From positions 1,798,001 to 1,862,000 of the forward strand of contig JASISA010000025.1 in the NCBI GenBank assembly GCA_031771865.1: DNA of 64,000 nt. The letters run 5' to 3'. This DNA is from Nothophaeocryptopus gaeumannii. Its lineage: Eukaryota > Ascomycota > Dothideomycetes > Mycosphaerellales > Mycosphaerellaceae. The translations under genes and the position numbers were made by a program. This document shows, piece after piece, positions 42,677 to 52,840 of the stretch. The notes beneath the pieces were generated by a model. That model had not been told where the DNA came from. It searched no databases and worked only from the letters and a program-made list of their open reading frames with translations. Position 1 is the first letter of the stretch; every line of letters starts with the position of its first letter.

Positions 42677-44157
42677 TTAAGCAGCGAGCGGCTCAGTCTT
42701 GGGCTCAGCTGTCGGGTCGGCGACATGCTCAGGAGCTGGAGCCGCTGGCTCCGCCTTGGGTGCCGATGGGAAGTCGTCACTGAGAACTGGGTTCTCCGCC
42801 GGAGTCACCTTGGCGGCAGTCTCCTGGCTAACGTATCCCTTGTCAACAGCGGCCTGCTTGCCAGAGCCGATCGCCTCTTGTGCCTTGCCAGTGTACTCCT
42901 TGATCGCGTTCTGGCTCGCTTCCCAGGCCTTGCCAGTGTGCTCGGCAGCCAGACTACGAACCTGGCTTGTCTGCTCAGAGACAATCTTCTGCGCGTTTCC
43001 GACGTGCTCGTCGATGAGCTCCTTGTTGGTGATGTAGACGAGTGGTGCGAAGAAGATGACGGTGGTGAAGAAGAGAAAGAGGCCCCAGGTTGGCATGATC
43101 TTGATGAGCCAGTAGGTGAGGAAGGTGCTAACGAAGGCCTGGAAATGTGTCAGTACTGCAAGAAGACAAATCTAGTAGTTGAAGCATGAGCTTACAGCAA
43201 TGGTTGCGGAGACATTCTCGGCGAAGATGATGCGCTGGAACTCGATGACGAAGAAGTTGACAAGCTCAACACCATCTTGCATCACGCTCTCGAGCGTCTC
43301 ATGTGGGATAGTGTAGTACTTTCTCGGTCGCAGCTTGGTGGAGACGCCTTGTCCAAACAGAGTCTGGCCAGCGACCTCGGCTGCCGCAGTCACACCCAAG
43401 ATGATATAGAGAGCCTTCAATGCGTATCTGGAGACTGGGACGTAGCGGGCGGTGAGAATGGAGAGGACGATGAAGACGTAGGTGATGGCGGTCGCTCGTG
43501 GGTTCTCCCAGGACAAGAGGTTGTAGAAGAAGGAGTGGTAGTGTGTGAGGTCCTGGCCAGTCGCAGTCTGAGTCTCGGGTGTCTGGCGGGAGGCAGCGAG
43601 GTTGCCGAACTCGTTCTTGGTTGCATTGGCCTCGGTGCGGGCCTTGTCGGCGACTGGGCCGTTGGCGATAGTCTGCACCGTCTGCGAGTTCTTGACGCTG
43701 TCCATGGTGTTTTGGGCAGTCTGCTGTGCGTCTGCGGAAGACATGTTAGGCAAGTTCGATGTCGGGTGCTCGCTGGCGGGCGAGATGGTGGTGGTGTGTT
43801 GTGGGAAAGATGCTGGAGACTGGGGTGTGTGTCAGTCGAGTCTGAAATGTCTGCAGAGTGCGAGCAGTGATGGAGAGGTGGCAGATGGAGTCGGTGCAGC
43901 AAGGACAGATTGATGGGGCAGGAAACCAGTAACATGCAGCGGCAAGAGCTCGCTGCACTCCACGTCACTGGTTCAGGCACCACCACGGTGAATGCTGCAT
44001 ATGCTCCTGCTCATGATTGGAATATGGTAGCCACCTGGCAAGTACGCACCTCACTGTTCAACAGACTCTTGCTCTCCTCGGCGGGTTGTTGTGTGCCGTT
44101 CGTGCCTTCGAACGGGTTGAGGTTCGGATATTGTTGGGCTGCCGCACTGTCTGCCAT
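42677..44157 (-). CDS. RTN1: reticulon-like ER membrane protein
   Basis: The core exons 43731-43196 and 43138-42677 join across a 57 nt intron (43139-43195). They encode a reticulon homology domain: WENPRATAITYVFIVL, a first hydrophobic hairpin, a hydrophilic loop (RPRKYYTIPHETLESVM), a second hairpin (AFVSTFLTYWLIKIMP, then LFLFFTTVIFFAPLVYI) and NKELIDEHVG. An upstream exon 44157-44055 (MADSAAAQQYPNLNPFEG) joins in phase across 43732-44054, giving 366 aa. Alternatively translation starts at ATG 43744, giving 336 aa without that exon. Reticulons shape tubular ER. The C-terminal 100 residues are Ala/Lys/Glu-rich. Confidence 0.85.
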
Positions 44158-45598
44158 TGTTTGTGGTACCGAAGGCGACCTCCGGGATTGCGCGCTTTGT
44201 TCCGGGTTGATCACTGCGAGCGATCGTAGGTGGGTAGATTGCACAGGTTCGCGAAATGCAGCTTTTGGACAGACTCGAGAAGTATTAACAAGCCGGTGTG
44301 GAGTGTGTATGCAGAATTGTGTTGGGCGTGTCTGTCTGTGTGCTTTCTAAACTAGAAGCTCCACCAAGACTGCAACCCTGAACCTTCACTGCTTTTCGTC
44401 ATACCCGGTCACTCGCTCTCCAACCAAATGCCCAGCTCGGACAGCAGCTGTCCTGCTTTTGCGGCTGCTAACCAGTCACAGCGTCACATACGTCAGTCCT
44501 GAAAAGGCAGGATGTCACACTACACACCATCATCAACAATTTGGAACCCTTGGAAACTGTCGTTATCAAGGTTTGAGACAGCGTCTTTTTCATGTGATGC
44601 CCCCAAATGCGGGCAAGCGTTGCCAAGCGTAAGGATGAGCTCTCCTCCGAATGCCGTTTCGTTTGTCTCACCTGTGCACCTCAAGAGTGCCAGCCTAGCA
44701 CATCTCCCTTTCATCAACAACATCGAGGGCAATATCAACGACTTCTCCTCGTTGGACATGGCATTCGTTGGCGGCGCTCATATGGATTTGACAGTTGAAC
44801 GCCATTCATCTCAAACTTGACAGCCGCCATGCGTCTCCTGCCAACCAGGACCAGCACCATCTACGTCAAGCTGCTCACTCTTCGCTCTCCATTCTGAGCA
44901 TCTTTGCCGCAATACACTGACGCTTCGTCCGTTGAGTTGCGATATCTGGACTCATTTCTACGGCCGGTAAACATTGGTGGTAGTGTCGCCCTATTGTCTG
45001 GAGCACACTGCATTGGCTGAGCTGTTTCATGTCTCTTCTGATTGCCTTGAACGTGCCAATTCCCTCGGACAGGGATTCCTCTGTTCGCCGACTCCTCGGC
45101 CTGCTAACAACACTCTACGCCACAGCACTGCCAGCGGAATGAAGGCTACTATCAAAAGGACTCGGCCGCGAGAAAATGATGCAACAAGTATCAACAACCA
45201 TCCGGTCGATGGTTTCTCCGCATGCCGTTCCTCCACGTCCGCCGGTCAGGTTGCATTCTGTCGTGAAAGCGACAACAACATGTCGCAGTTTGACTTTTCT
45301 GACCTCATCATCTAGAAGACGTCTACTGCCCGCTGTCTTACTACTGTATACTTCTCAGCCTGATGCCTCATTCTTGGCGGCATCCGTGATGCCCGGTCTA
45401 AGAATAGTCTCGGCCGTGGACTCGTCACCTGGCAGTGGCGACGAATATGTAAGTCGGGCTTCAGCCCATAAGGCTATGTTGTCATTACGACAGCAGTATA
45501 CCTCGCCTTCACCTACTCCGATGCAACAGCACAATCGACATTGACGCAGCATATACCAACACATGAGATACGTTCTGCCTTCCAGCTCGCAACCACTA
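44158..45598. other. intergenic
   Basis: No supported gene is seen. A 79 aa minus frame (44520-44759) and plus frames at 44512-44820 and 44974-45315 overlap or lack motifs. The plus frame ending near 45315 might be eroded sequence 5' of the HET-like gene. Confidence 0.35.
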
Positions 45599-46246
45599 AT
45601 GAGTAGTACTGGGACCACAGAACAGGATCAAAGCGCATTCATTCCGGCAGCATCCGCTCGACATGTTCACCATGACTGCGAATGTCGTACGATCAGCGCG
45701 CCGATACCGAACATAAAGAAGATACTCGAAGACAAAAGCATCCCGCTCTTGAAGATCGAAACAGGCGATAGCGACAAACTTAGCCTGACTGCAAAGCCGG
45801 CCAGCGGGAGCACCAAGTACGTCGTGGTTGCACCCGTGCACGCAGCAACGGTTGCTTCGTCAAAACACAACTCAATCACTACCTGCCAGCTCATCAGACT
45901 TGCAATTCGGTTGGGCAAAATACAAGTGGAGGAGGTCCGTGGAGAGCTTTGCTTTTGGCTGAGCAGCCTCTGTATTCCATCTACGACACCCGGCCGCGGA
46001 CCCTCAATAAACGACATTTACAGCAAAGCGTACGCTGTCATTGTCATGGATCCCGAGGCGGAAGTCTCAAGCGATGAGGAATTGCGAGCCTATCTGCCCA
46101 ACCTATACCGAAGACAGCCACAGCTTGCAATGTGCCCTCGACTACTTCTTGAGGGCAGGTATGGCTTCTTCGACGTCAAAGCAGCTCTTGACAGATCACG
46201 GCATAGCAGGAGGATTGTTCATCGGGAGGCAAGCAGTAAGAGGTAG
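45599..46246 (+). CDS. HET-domain-like protein, truncated and with altered core
   Basis: The 215 aa frame follows the plan of fungal heterokaryon-incompatibility (HET) proteins. A leader with HHDCECRT and IKKILEDKSIPLLKIE is followed by a block ending CQLIRLAIRLG, then FWLSSLCIPS, then INDIYSKAYAVIVMDPE. The family core after the Tyr-Val, usually ISHVWxDGLGN, is here KYVVVAPVHAATVASS, so the SHVW signature is lost. Downstream of about residue 165 the HET similarity fades, and the frame ends at 46246, whereas HET proteins usually exceed 500 aa. It is probably a decaying relic. A divergent short paralogue is possible. HET proteins trigger cell death on non-self fusion. Confidence 0.55.
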   Translation: MSSTGTTEQDQSAFIPAASARHVHHDCECRTISAPIPNIKKILEDKSIPLLKIETGDSDKLSLTAKPASGSTKYVVVAPVHAATVASSKHNSITTCQLIRLAIRLGKIQVEEVRGELCFWLSSLCIPSTTPGRGPSINDIYSKAYAVIVMDPEAEVSSDEELRAYLPNLYRRQPQLAMCPRLLLEGRYGFFDVKAALDRSRHSRRIVHREASSKR

Positions 46247-46451
46247 ATGCTGTTTGAATGGCTGAAGGACCAATCGAGGGAATGGTAATCTGCAAAGCTT
46301 AGTTGCTTCCAACCTTGGTATCGGGACCCAGATGTCTTGGCTGCTAAGGTAACGACTACCGGATTTTTACTTTCGCCTGCTGCTGCAGACAACATCGTAC
46401 GGTCGAATCCCAACGAGCGCCGGCTTGTCTGACTTTCCTGACTGCCGCATC

Positions 46452-47073
46452 ATGGAGACTTCGCTGTTCCAAAGACTGCCAGCCGAGCTACGAAACGAGA
46501 TCTACGAGCTTGCAATCGCGAACTATGACGAAAACCAAAAACTTCGCTCCGCTCCGGCAGTTCTGCGCCCATGCAAGCAGATATATCGAGAGGCTTCGCC
46601 AAGTTTCTGGTCGCGCAATGTGCGAGTACAACTTCATATCTTCAATCCCGAGAGGCTTCCGGAATGGATGGATCAGCTGCCTCTCCGCCATGTGAAGCTG
46701 ATCAAAAGCTTTGAAATCAGAATCAATATAGACCACGTGTTCGACTATGGTAAGTCTCAGAACTGCAAAGTACGGTTGCAAAGCTGACATCTCATACTCT
46801 TTCAAGACCGACATCTCTTGAATCGCTAGTGTCTCAAGCTCGTGGCAGGCCTTCAAAGCTTGGGCATGATTGACCGTAAGAAGTGTAAAAGTTATCGACG
46901 GCTTTGCGAATGCAACGGGACATGCCAACTTTGCTGCCAGGTTGGCCAGTTATGGTGGGATTCACGAGCAGTATGGCAGTTCACAGCCGGCATGTCTTCA
47001 GCGACCCTCCCATCCGGCGCAAGGATCACTGTCGACGATACATGCAGCGAGCTCGCAAAGCCACCGCAAATAA
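46452..47073 (+). pseudogene. LPxELRNxIY-family gene, probably broken
   Basis: Exon 1 (46452-46749) reads METSLFQRLPAELRNEIYEL, then VLRPCKQIYREASPSFWS, then LIKSFEIRINIDHVFDYG, and ends at a GTAAGT donor. Downstream, the segment equivalent to the family's W-x-A block (SSSWQAFKAWA, about 46835-46866) is out of phase with that donor and followed by TGA at 46867. The same frame continues with VIDGFANATGHANFAARLAS to TAA 47071. A 142 nt intron (46750-46891) would restore an open frame of 159 aa but removes the W block. I favour a pseudogene, though a spliced functional form is possible. Confidence 0.5.
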
Positions 47074-47350
47074 ATGGTTTGACCTGCTGGTATTCGATAC
47101 GCGGACCAGTACGAGGGTAGGGCAGATAACGATGCTTACCACGGTGTGCCCCGGGAACGTCTTTGACCCTCTGAGGTAGAGAAGTTATGTGAGACGATCA
47201 TATGGGCTGAGACAGGCGAATGAAGCGACATGTCCGCACGTGATGGAGTTGTGTCCTAGACACAACCTTCTGAGATCCAATCCACTTTCAATAAAAACTC
47301 AACAACTGCCCTGAGCATCCATCTCGAAACATCCTCGCACATCAAACATC

Positions 47351-47993
47351 ATGGATCACTCCCCACTCAACGACCTCCCAGGCGAGCTTCGAAACAACAT
47401 CTACCGCCTCACGATGGATTCTCACGGAGACGACTCGGATGGTCTCGATATCGCGGATCGCGAACCGGCCTTGCTACTGGCATGCAAACAAATCCGCGCC
47501 GAAGCTCGTCCATTGCTCTATCAAAAGCGCCGACTCGAGATCATTGTGACTGACAGCAAGACTGCGCCGCTCGTCACCTGGCTCGGACGGCAACCATCGC
47601 CCATTCTGGAGGAAGTCAAGAGCATTCGGGTCATTTCGCTGTCAGATGAGGACGTTGATGTGAAAGAGGGTATGGAAAAGACTGAACCTGAGGTGATCGA
47701 TTTACGTGGCGGACTCAAACTGATGTTTTGCAGGCACAGAACGCGAACGCAATTGGAAGGCTCTTGTCACAGCTCTGATCGAAGCTGGCTTCAAACACGA
47801 TCGGATCTTCTGGCGGAAGGAATACGTTACGGAGCTGGGAGAACCAGTCGATACGCTGGAGGCTCTGTGGATGGTTCTTGAGGATTTGAAGAGACTGCTG
47901 AGGATCATTGCGTTTGGGAAGGCTATGGAGCAGATCGTGGCTGAGGGAGAAGCGAACAAGGATGGAAAGATCGGGAAGGACGATCTGGTTTGA
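47351..47993 (+). CDS. LPxELRNxIY-family (F-box-like) protein
   Basis: Exons 47351-47669 and 47734-47993 are joined by a 64 nt intron (GTATGG...TTGCAG) in phase, giving 192 aa. Box 1 is MDHSPLNDLPGELRNNIYRL, similar to the helix that opens fungal F-box-like/2EXR/DUF7730-type proteins. Box 2 is ALLLACKQIRAEARPLLY. Box 3 is TDSKTAPLVTWL. After the intron, NWKALVTALIEAGF leads into a helical tail ending KIGKDDLV. There is no signal peptide or membrane segment. It is the first of four intact tandem paralogues on this strand. Function is unknown. If it binds Skp1 it could be a ubiquitin-ligase adaptor, which is inference. Confidence 0.72.
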
Positions 47994-48257
47994 AGCTGGC
48001 CTTTGATGAAGCCATGCGCCCGCGCAAGTCATTCGGGTGACTGCAAGTAAGATCTCGCGAGTTTGAGTCGTTCCAAACTGCCTAGTAAGTTTCGGAGTGA
48101 CCATCGAGTTGCCGCACCTTCCCGTTTCCATGTGATTCCGATCTCCAGAAACTCAAATCTCCCGCTGTCGCTTTCCTTTCCAGCTTCAGCTTCGCTTTCT
48201 GTCAACAAACACCACATCTCCACAAACAACGCCGTAGCACGATTCATCGAAAAAATC

Positions 48258-49019
48258 ATGGACAATTCGCCTCTCAAGCGGCTACCAGCAGAGCTACGAA
48301 ACGGCATTTACGAACTCGCTCTCGACGTCAAAGATGCCAGACCAATCAACATCTTCGCACCCGAGCCACCACTTCTTCGGGCATGCCGCCAGGTCCGTGA
48401 AGAAGCATCGAGTACCTTCTACTCATCTGGCACTCTTGAGGTGACGGTCCGTAGTCACAACACAACGCAATTCATCGCTTGGCTCAACATCAAGCCCAAC
48501 ACGACATTGAAGCACGTCAAGAACATGACTGCTACCGCACTCTCGGATAAGGCGGATGAATTTGGCCTGGTAGAGGAAGAAGGTGGCCCATCTTTGGTGT
48601 TTGGAGTCTTGCATGCATTCAAGAGGTTGTGTTTTGGCAGTTGGAGACAGGACGCTTGGAAAGCGGCTGTTGACGCCTTGGACGCGGCCGACATATTGGC
48701 CCTACCAATTCCAACGGAGTTCATCAGACGACTGATTAATGAACAGGATAGCGCCTTGGAGATCTCGAAGAAAGAATGGGCCCTGCTCACAAAGCAACAG
48801 AAGGACTTTTGGTTCAAGATTGGGATTGGAAAGATGATCAACGCCCGCTGGATGAAGAGGTTGGATGATACGGACGTGATTCACAGAAAACTTGGGTATG
48901 ACATTTCATACATCGAAAAAGCTAGGTTCTGCATTCAAAAGTCGGAGAAAAGCTGGAATGAGCGCAGGCCAGTCACGCCGGAGAAGCGTAGATGGTGGAA
49001 TCCACTGGAGCACGGCTGA
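48258..49019 (+). CDS. LPxELRNxIY-family (F-box-like) protein
   Basis: The 253 aa product begins MDNSPLKRLPAELRNGIYEL at ATG 48258. The frame is open further upstream, but the paralogues all start with M(D/E)xSPL. Box 2 is LLRACRQVREEASSTFY, box 3 is HNTTQFIAWLNIKP and the W block is AWKAAVDALDAAD. It is the longest member of the group. The C-terminal 100 residues are basic and aromatic (EKSWNERRPVTPEKRRWWNP) and have no counterpart in the neighbours, so C-termini are the variable part of the family. No intron is needed. Confidence 0.72.
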   Translation: MDNSPLKRLPAELRNGIYELALDVKDARPINIFAPEPPLLRACRQVREEASSTFYSSGTLEVTVRSHNTTQFIAWLNIKPNTTLKHVKNMTATALSDKADEFGLVEEEGGPSLVFGVLHAFKRLCFGSWRQDAWKAAVDALDAADILALPIPTEFIRRLINEQDSALEISKKEWALLTKQQKDFWFKIGIGKMINARWMKRLDDTDVIHRKLGYDISYIEKARFCIQKSEKSWNERRPVTPEKRRWWNPLEHG

Positions 49020-49319
49020 TGGCATGCAGTAGTGCGATATAGAGCGTACTGTTCACAACGAGCATAAGCAGGCTTTTGTTGTAGATTAAATGCCACTGGA
49101 GTAATTTATCTCTCCTAGCTCTCAATCTTCAAAACTTCCGGGATAAGAGGATGCTGCTTGCATGTGAAAGGTCCACCTTCAGTCTTGGCAACGGCTCTGT
49201 GTCTACATCCTCTTTTCTGACGCGTTGCTTGCTATCTTTTTCTGACTGTGCATCCCAACTCAAACTGAGCTTCTCTCCAAACATACAGTCTACCGCACAT
49301 CCAAGATATGGCCATCACC

Positions 49320-49955
49320 ATGGAGAACTCACCACTCAATGGCATACCAGCAGAACTTCGTAACAACATCTACGAGCTCGCTCTTGCACCACCCAGCGAT
49401 AGCGACGGCGTCAAGATCCCAGCTGAAGAGCCAGCTTTGCTTCACACCTGGCGCCAGATCAGAGATGAAGCCAACACCATCTACTACGCTCAAGTCTTCA
49501 CTACCACCATCGATGGAAGCAAGACGACTGCACTGATCTCGTGGCTCGCTTCAAAGCCATACAGCAGCATGGACCGTATCACCCAATTCAAAATCCACTC
49601 CTCCCAGCGTGCCGGCTCCTTTTCCCTCGAAGATTCATCCAAAGACGACGCGAGAGTTGCTCCATGGAAGGAGCCGTGCGCCGCCTTGATACAAGAGGGA
49701 CTCGACGAGACTCGCGGAAACAGCTCCACACGCATCAAATGGGTAAAGGATGGTGGCATCGAGCTGCCCGATAGCATGGACGAGGAGAGCGTGGGAATGC
49801 TCAAGAACTTGTACCGACTTCTGGAAAATGAGTTTTTGAGTTCGATGGGGTTACTCCTGGCTGGGGAGCAGATGAAGCTGATCAATGACGGCGGAGGAGA
49901 GGAGGAGGAGGAGGCAAGGGAGGGCGATGGCACTGAGGAAGATGTGACAGCTTGA
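49320..49955 (+). CDS. LPxELRNxIY-family (F-box-like) protein
   Basis: The intronless 211 aa product begins MENSPLNGIPAELRNNIYEL. An in-frame ATG 12 bases earlier (49308) adds four residues. Box 2 is ALLHTWRQIRDEANTIYY, in which the otherwise invariant Cys has become Trp. Box 3 is SKTTALISWLASKP and the W block is APWKEPCAALIQEGL. The C-terminus ends in an acidic run (GGGEEEEEAREGDG). Expression and function are unknown. It lies about 300 bp downstream of the previous paralogue in the same orientation, consistent with tandem duplication. Confidence 0.7.
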   Translation: MENSPLNGIPAELRNNIYELALAPPSDSDGVKIPAEEPALLHTWRQIRDEANTIYYAQVFTTTIDGSKTTALISWLASKPYSSMDRITQFKIHSSQRAGSFSLEDSSKDDARVAPWKEPCAALIQEGLDETRGNSSTRIKWVKDGGIELPDSMDEESVGMLKNLYRLLENEFLSSMGLLLAGEQMKLINDGGGEEEEEAREGDGTEEDVTA

Positions 49956-50326
49956 GGGCCTGCTGGAAACTCGGTCTTATCAACTGAGGGGATGGGATGG
50001 GAGACGGTTCTACGTATCTGGTTAGCGACGATGTTGGCAAAGGAAAACCTTCCTCGGACGACTCAATGACTGTGCTCGCCAGGTAGACGATGTGCGCTGA
50101 GCGGTTTCGTGGCTAGACAGAGAGCATAGGTTGTCTGAACTTCACCGCACACGCAATGACCATAACTTGAGAGCTTGCATGTGATTCAAGTTCAAATGTT
50201 TTGACGTCCGTGCGCAACGAACTCCACATTCTGATCTCTTCTCGCCTCTCTCGCTCTCGACTGCTTCTTCACACCAACAGTCACTCGAGAACCGCTCCCC
50301 CTTGCATACTCAGCACAAGAATTGAC
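49956..50326. other. spacer between tandem paralogues
   Basis: This is the 371 bp spacer with the 3' end of one LPxELRNxIY gene and the promoter of the next. Pyrimidine-rich sequence precedes the ATG, as in the neighbouring copies. No other feature is seen. Confidence 0.4.
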
Positions 50327-50941
50327 ATGGATGACTCCCCTCTGAACAACCTATCCGGCGAGCTTCGCAACCGCATCTACGAGGACGCCACTGTCGAGGA
50401 GGGACCAATCGACATCAGCACATCAGAGCCCGCTCTACTGAGTGTGTGCCGCCAGATCCGCGAAGAAGCTCGACCGATCTACTTCCATCAAGAGTTTGCC
50501 GTCGAGATTCGTGACCACGACACCGCGCCGACCATTGCATGGTCAAAGGCCAAAAGCCGCAGTGCGACGTTCGACCACATCAAGACCGTCTTCATCGCCT
50601 ACCAACCCACCACGACACTCGAGCTGACACCCACCGAGGCCGAAGAGTCCGTCTTCCTGAAGTGGAAAGACCTCTGCACCGCTCTCCGCAACGGTGGACT
50701 CGACAAGAAACCAGGAGAAGGTTCCGGGGAGGTCTCGCCTCGTGTGAAATTCAAACAGGGAAGCGTTGACGATAGATACTCACGCTTTGGGGCGAATTTC
50801 CTTGGCGAGGAGTGGTTTGTTATGGAGGAGTTTGCAAGCTCTCTCGTGAGCGCGACGCTGACCATGCTCTTGCTTGACCCTGACACCGTCGAGGAGCAGC
50901 GCGCTGTGAGGGAGTTGACTGCGGAGGAAGATGAGGAGTGA
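50327..50941 (+). CDS. LPxELRNxIY-family (F-box-like) protein
   Basis: The intronless 204 aa product begins MDDSPLNNLSGELRNRIYED at ATG 50327. A second ATG follows one base later in another frame. Box 2 is ALLSVCRQIREEARPIYF, box 3 is HDTAPTIAWSKAKS, in which the WL pair is WS, and the W block is KWKDLCTALRNGGL. The tail is acidic (ELTAEEDEE). It shares the MxxSPLNxLxGELRN start with the gene at 47351, its closest neighbour by eye. It is the last intact copy before the PheRS gene. Confidence 0.7.
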   Translation: MDDSPLNNLSGELRNRIYEDATVEEGPIDISTSEPALLSVCRQIREEARPIYFHQEFAVEIRDHDTAPTIAWSKAKSRSATFDHIKTVFIAYQPTTTLELTPTEAEESVFLKWKDLCTALRNGGLDKKPGEGSGEVSPRVKFKQGSVDDRYSRFGANFLGEEWFVMEEFASSLVSATLTMLLLDPDTVEEQRAVRELTAEEDEE

Positions 50942-51177
50942 GCCCAGGGTGACATTACCAAGCCTCTGAAGGGTATCAGCAGGTGAGACTACTCCTTTAA
51001 ACTGTACCAACGAGATTGACAACTGACTTGATCATGGTGTTAGGTCCAGTGAATGGGCCGAAAACGAACCACATTCAACATATCTGCATTTCGTTCATAC
51101 CACCATCGGGCGAGCAAGCTATAGTCTACACTGTACTCTAGCACATGCAATGCAATGACAACCCCAGCTCAGAACAT

Positions 51178-52840
51178 CTAGTCCTTGTCCAAGCGCACGG
51201 CCGCATTTGACTCAATGAAGCCCAAATCCACTTTGTGACCCAGCAATTCTCTGATATTGCTGACCCCGTACTTGATCATAGTAGGCCGCTCCAGCGAAAG
51301 ACCGAAACCATACACTCTCAGATCCTCCGGCAGACCCATTGGCAGCAACATCTCGGGTCTGAACATGCCAGAGTTACCTATCTCGACCCATTTGTTCAAG
51401 CCGCGGTGGAAGCCAAAGACCTCCATACTGGGCTCGGTGTACGGGTTGTAGGCGGGCTTGAAGCGGAGGTTGGTGATGCCGAGCTGAGCGAAGAACTTGC
51501 CGAGGAAGGCTTGCAGTCCACCCAGCGTCAGGCCGAAGTCTGCAATGACACCTTCAATTTGATGGAACTCCGCCAAATGTGTTGCGTCGACAGTCTCGTT
51601 TCGGAAGACGCGGTCGATGGAGAAGTATCGAGCGGGCCGAGGGTTTGCTGCGAGTCGGTGAAGGCAGTATGTGGAGACAGCAGTGGTGTGTGTCCGCAGG
51701 ACGAGACGCTTGGTTTCTGAATCGTCGTATGGGTATCGGTAGCCAATGGAGCCGAATCTACCGTCCTGATGTACAGCCTTGACGTCCTCGTAGTACTGCT
51801 TGTAGTTAGGGGTCTTGGTTTGTGTAGGCGCATCCTCCGAGGCGAAGAGTTGTGATTCAGCCTCCATTCTCTCCAGTGCGCCGTCCGCTAGAGGATCGGG
51901 TCCAGGTAGGCCAGACTCAGCTGGGTCGGAGACGTAGAAAGTATCTTGCAGATCACGAGCAGGATGTTGTTGCGGGACGAAGAGAGCATCGAAGTTCCAG
52001 AAGCCAGTCTCGACGAAGCTGAAACACATTAGCGGGATACTCCCGTGCAGTTGTGGAGCACACATACCGCCCAGTAGGCATCTCAATGAAGTCCCAGTTG
52101 AAAAAGATCTTTCTGAACTCCTCCCGCACCTTGTTCAGAGGATGCAGCGTACCGGCGTTCTGATTCGCACCCAGCGCCTTGAAGTTGTATGGCTTGAAGG
52201 TGGCCGACTTCCAGCTGCTATCTTCAAGCATCTCCGCAGTAAGATCTGTCACCTCCAGGGGAATCTCCTTCGCCCACCGCGGGCCTTTCCGCACTTCGTA
52301 TGTGATGATCTTTTGTGTGGTTATGAGCTTTCGCTTCAGGTAGTCCTTCTGCTGCTTGGGATCTGGCATCGTCTTGTACTCTGCCACATACTTCAAGGTC
52401 TCCGCCGTTGTATCCTTGACCTCATCCTTGAGTGAGATGAAGGCATCACCATCTTTCTTGATCCAGCCCTGTTTGAAAGCATTGCCTTGCCCGACCTTCG
52501 CTGAAGGCGTTGCTAGAGCTGGGTCTTTGAGTCCTAACCTGCCCGCCTGCTTGATGACTTGCCAGATCTTGTATTCGTGACTGCCCTCGTCTGCTATTTG
52601 TTGTCCCTCGCCCGTCAGAGTGACTTGCTCGCTGTCGTTGGTGTCGTACTCCACCATTGCCCTGCTCGCCAGTCTGTCAAGGGCCGCCTTGATCTGGGCC
52701 TGTGATACTTGCGGGTAGGCGACATCGGTTTGGACAGGATCGTTGTTCTCCAGGTTGGCTAAGATGTCGGTAGCGAGGTCTTGACCTGTGCCATTGGCCT
52801 GGCCTGTAGGCACTGGCACAGGTCCTCGCGTGCCCGGCAT
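51178..52840 (-). CDS. FRS2: cytosolic phenylalanyl-tRNA synthetase alpha subunit
   Basis: Exons 52840-52068 and 52018-51178 are joined across a 49 nt intron, giving 537 aa. The N-terminal winged-helix DNA-binding-like repeats typical of eukaryotic/archaeal PheRS alpha occupy about 1-200. The catalytic class II core follows: motif 1 around HPLNKVREEFRKIF, EMPTGRFVETGFWNFD, the motif 2 loop FRNETVDATHLAEFHQIEG, and motif 3 GFGLSLERPTMIKYG. QQHPARDLQDTFYV is a family hallmark. It charges tRNA-Phe as an alpha2-beta2 tetramer in the cytosol. It is an essential gene embedded among accessory paralogues. Confidence 0.95.

Noticed and set aside
43277..43870. Plus-strand 197-codon frame
   Set aside because: It is antisense to the reticulon homology domain. 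Long antisense frames are common in GC-rich fungal exons.
44520..44759. Minus-strand 79-codon frame starting MSNEEKSLILPSM
   Set aside because: It has reasonable composition, but an equally long plus frame overlaps it, and neither has a motif, splice context or neighbour logic.
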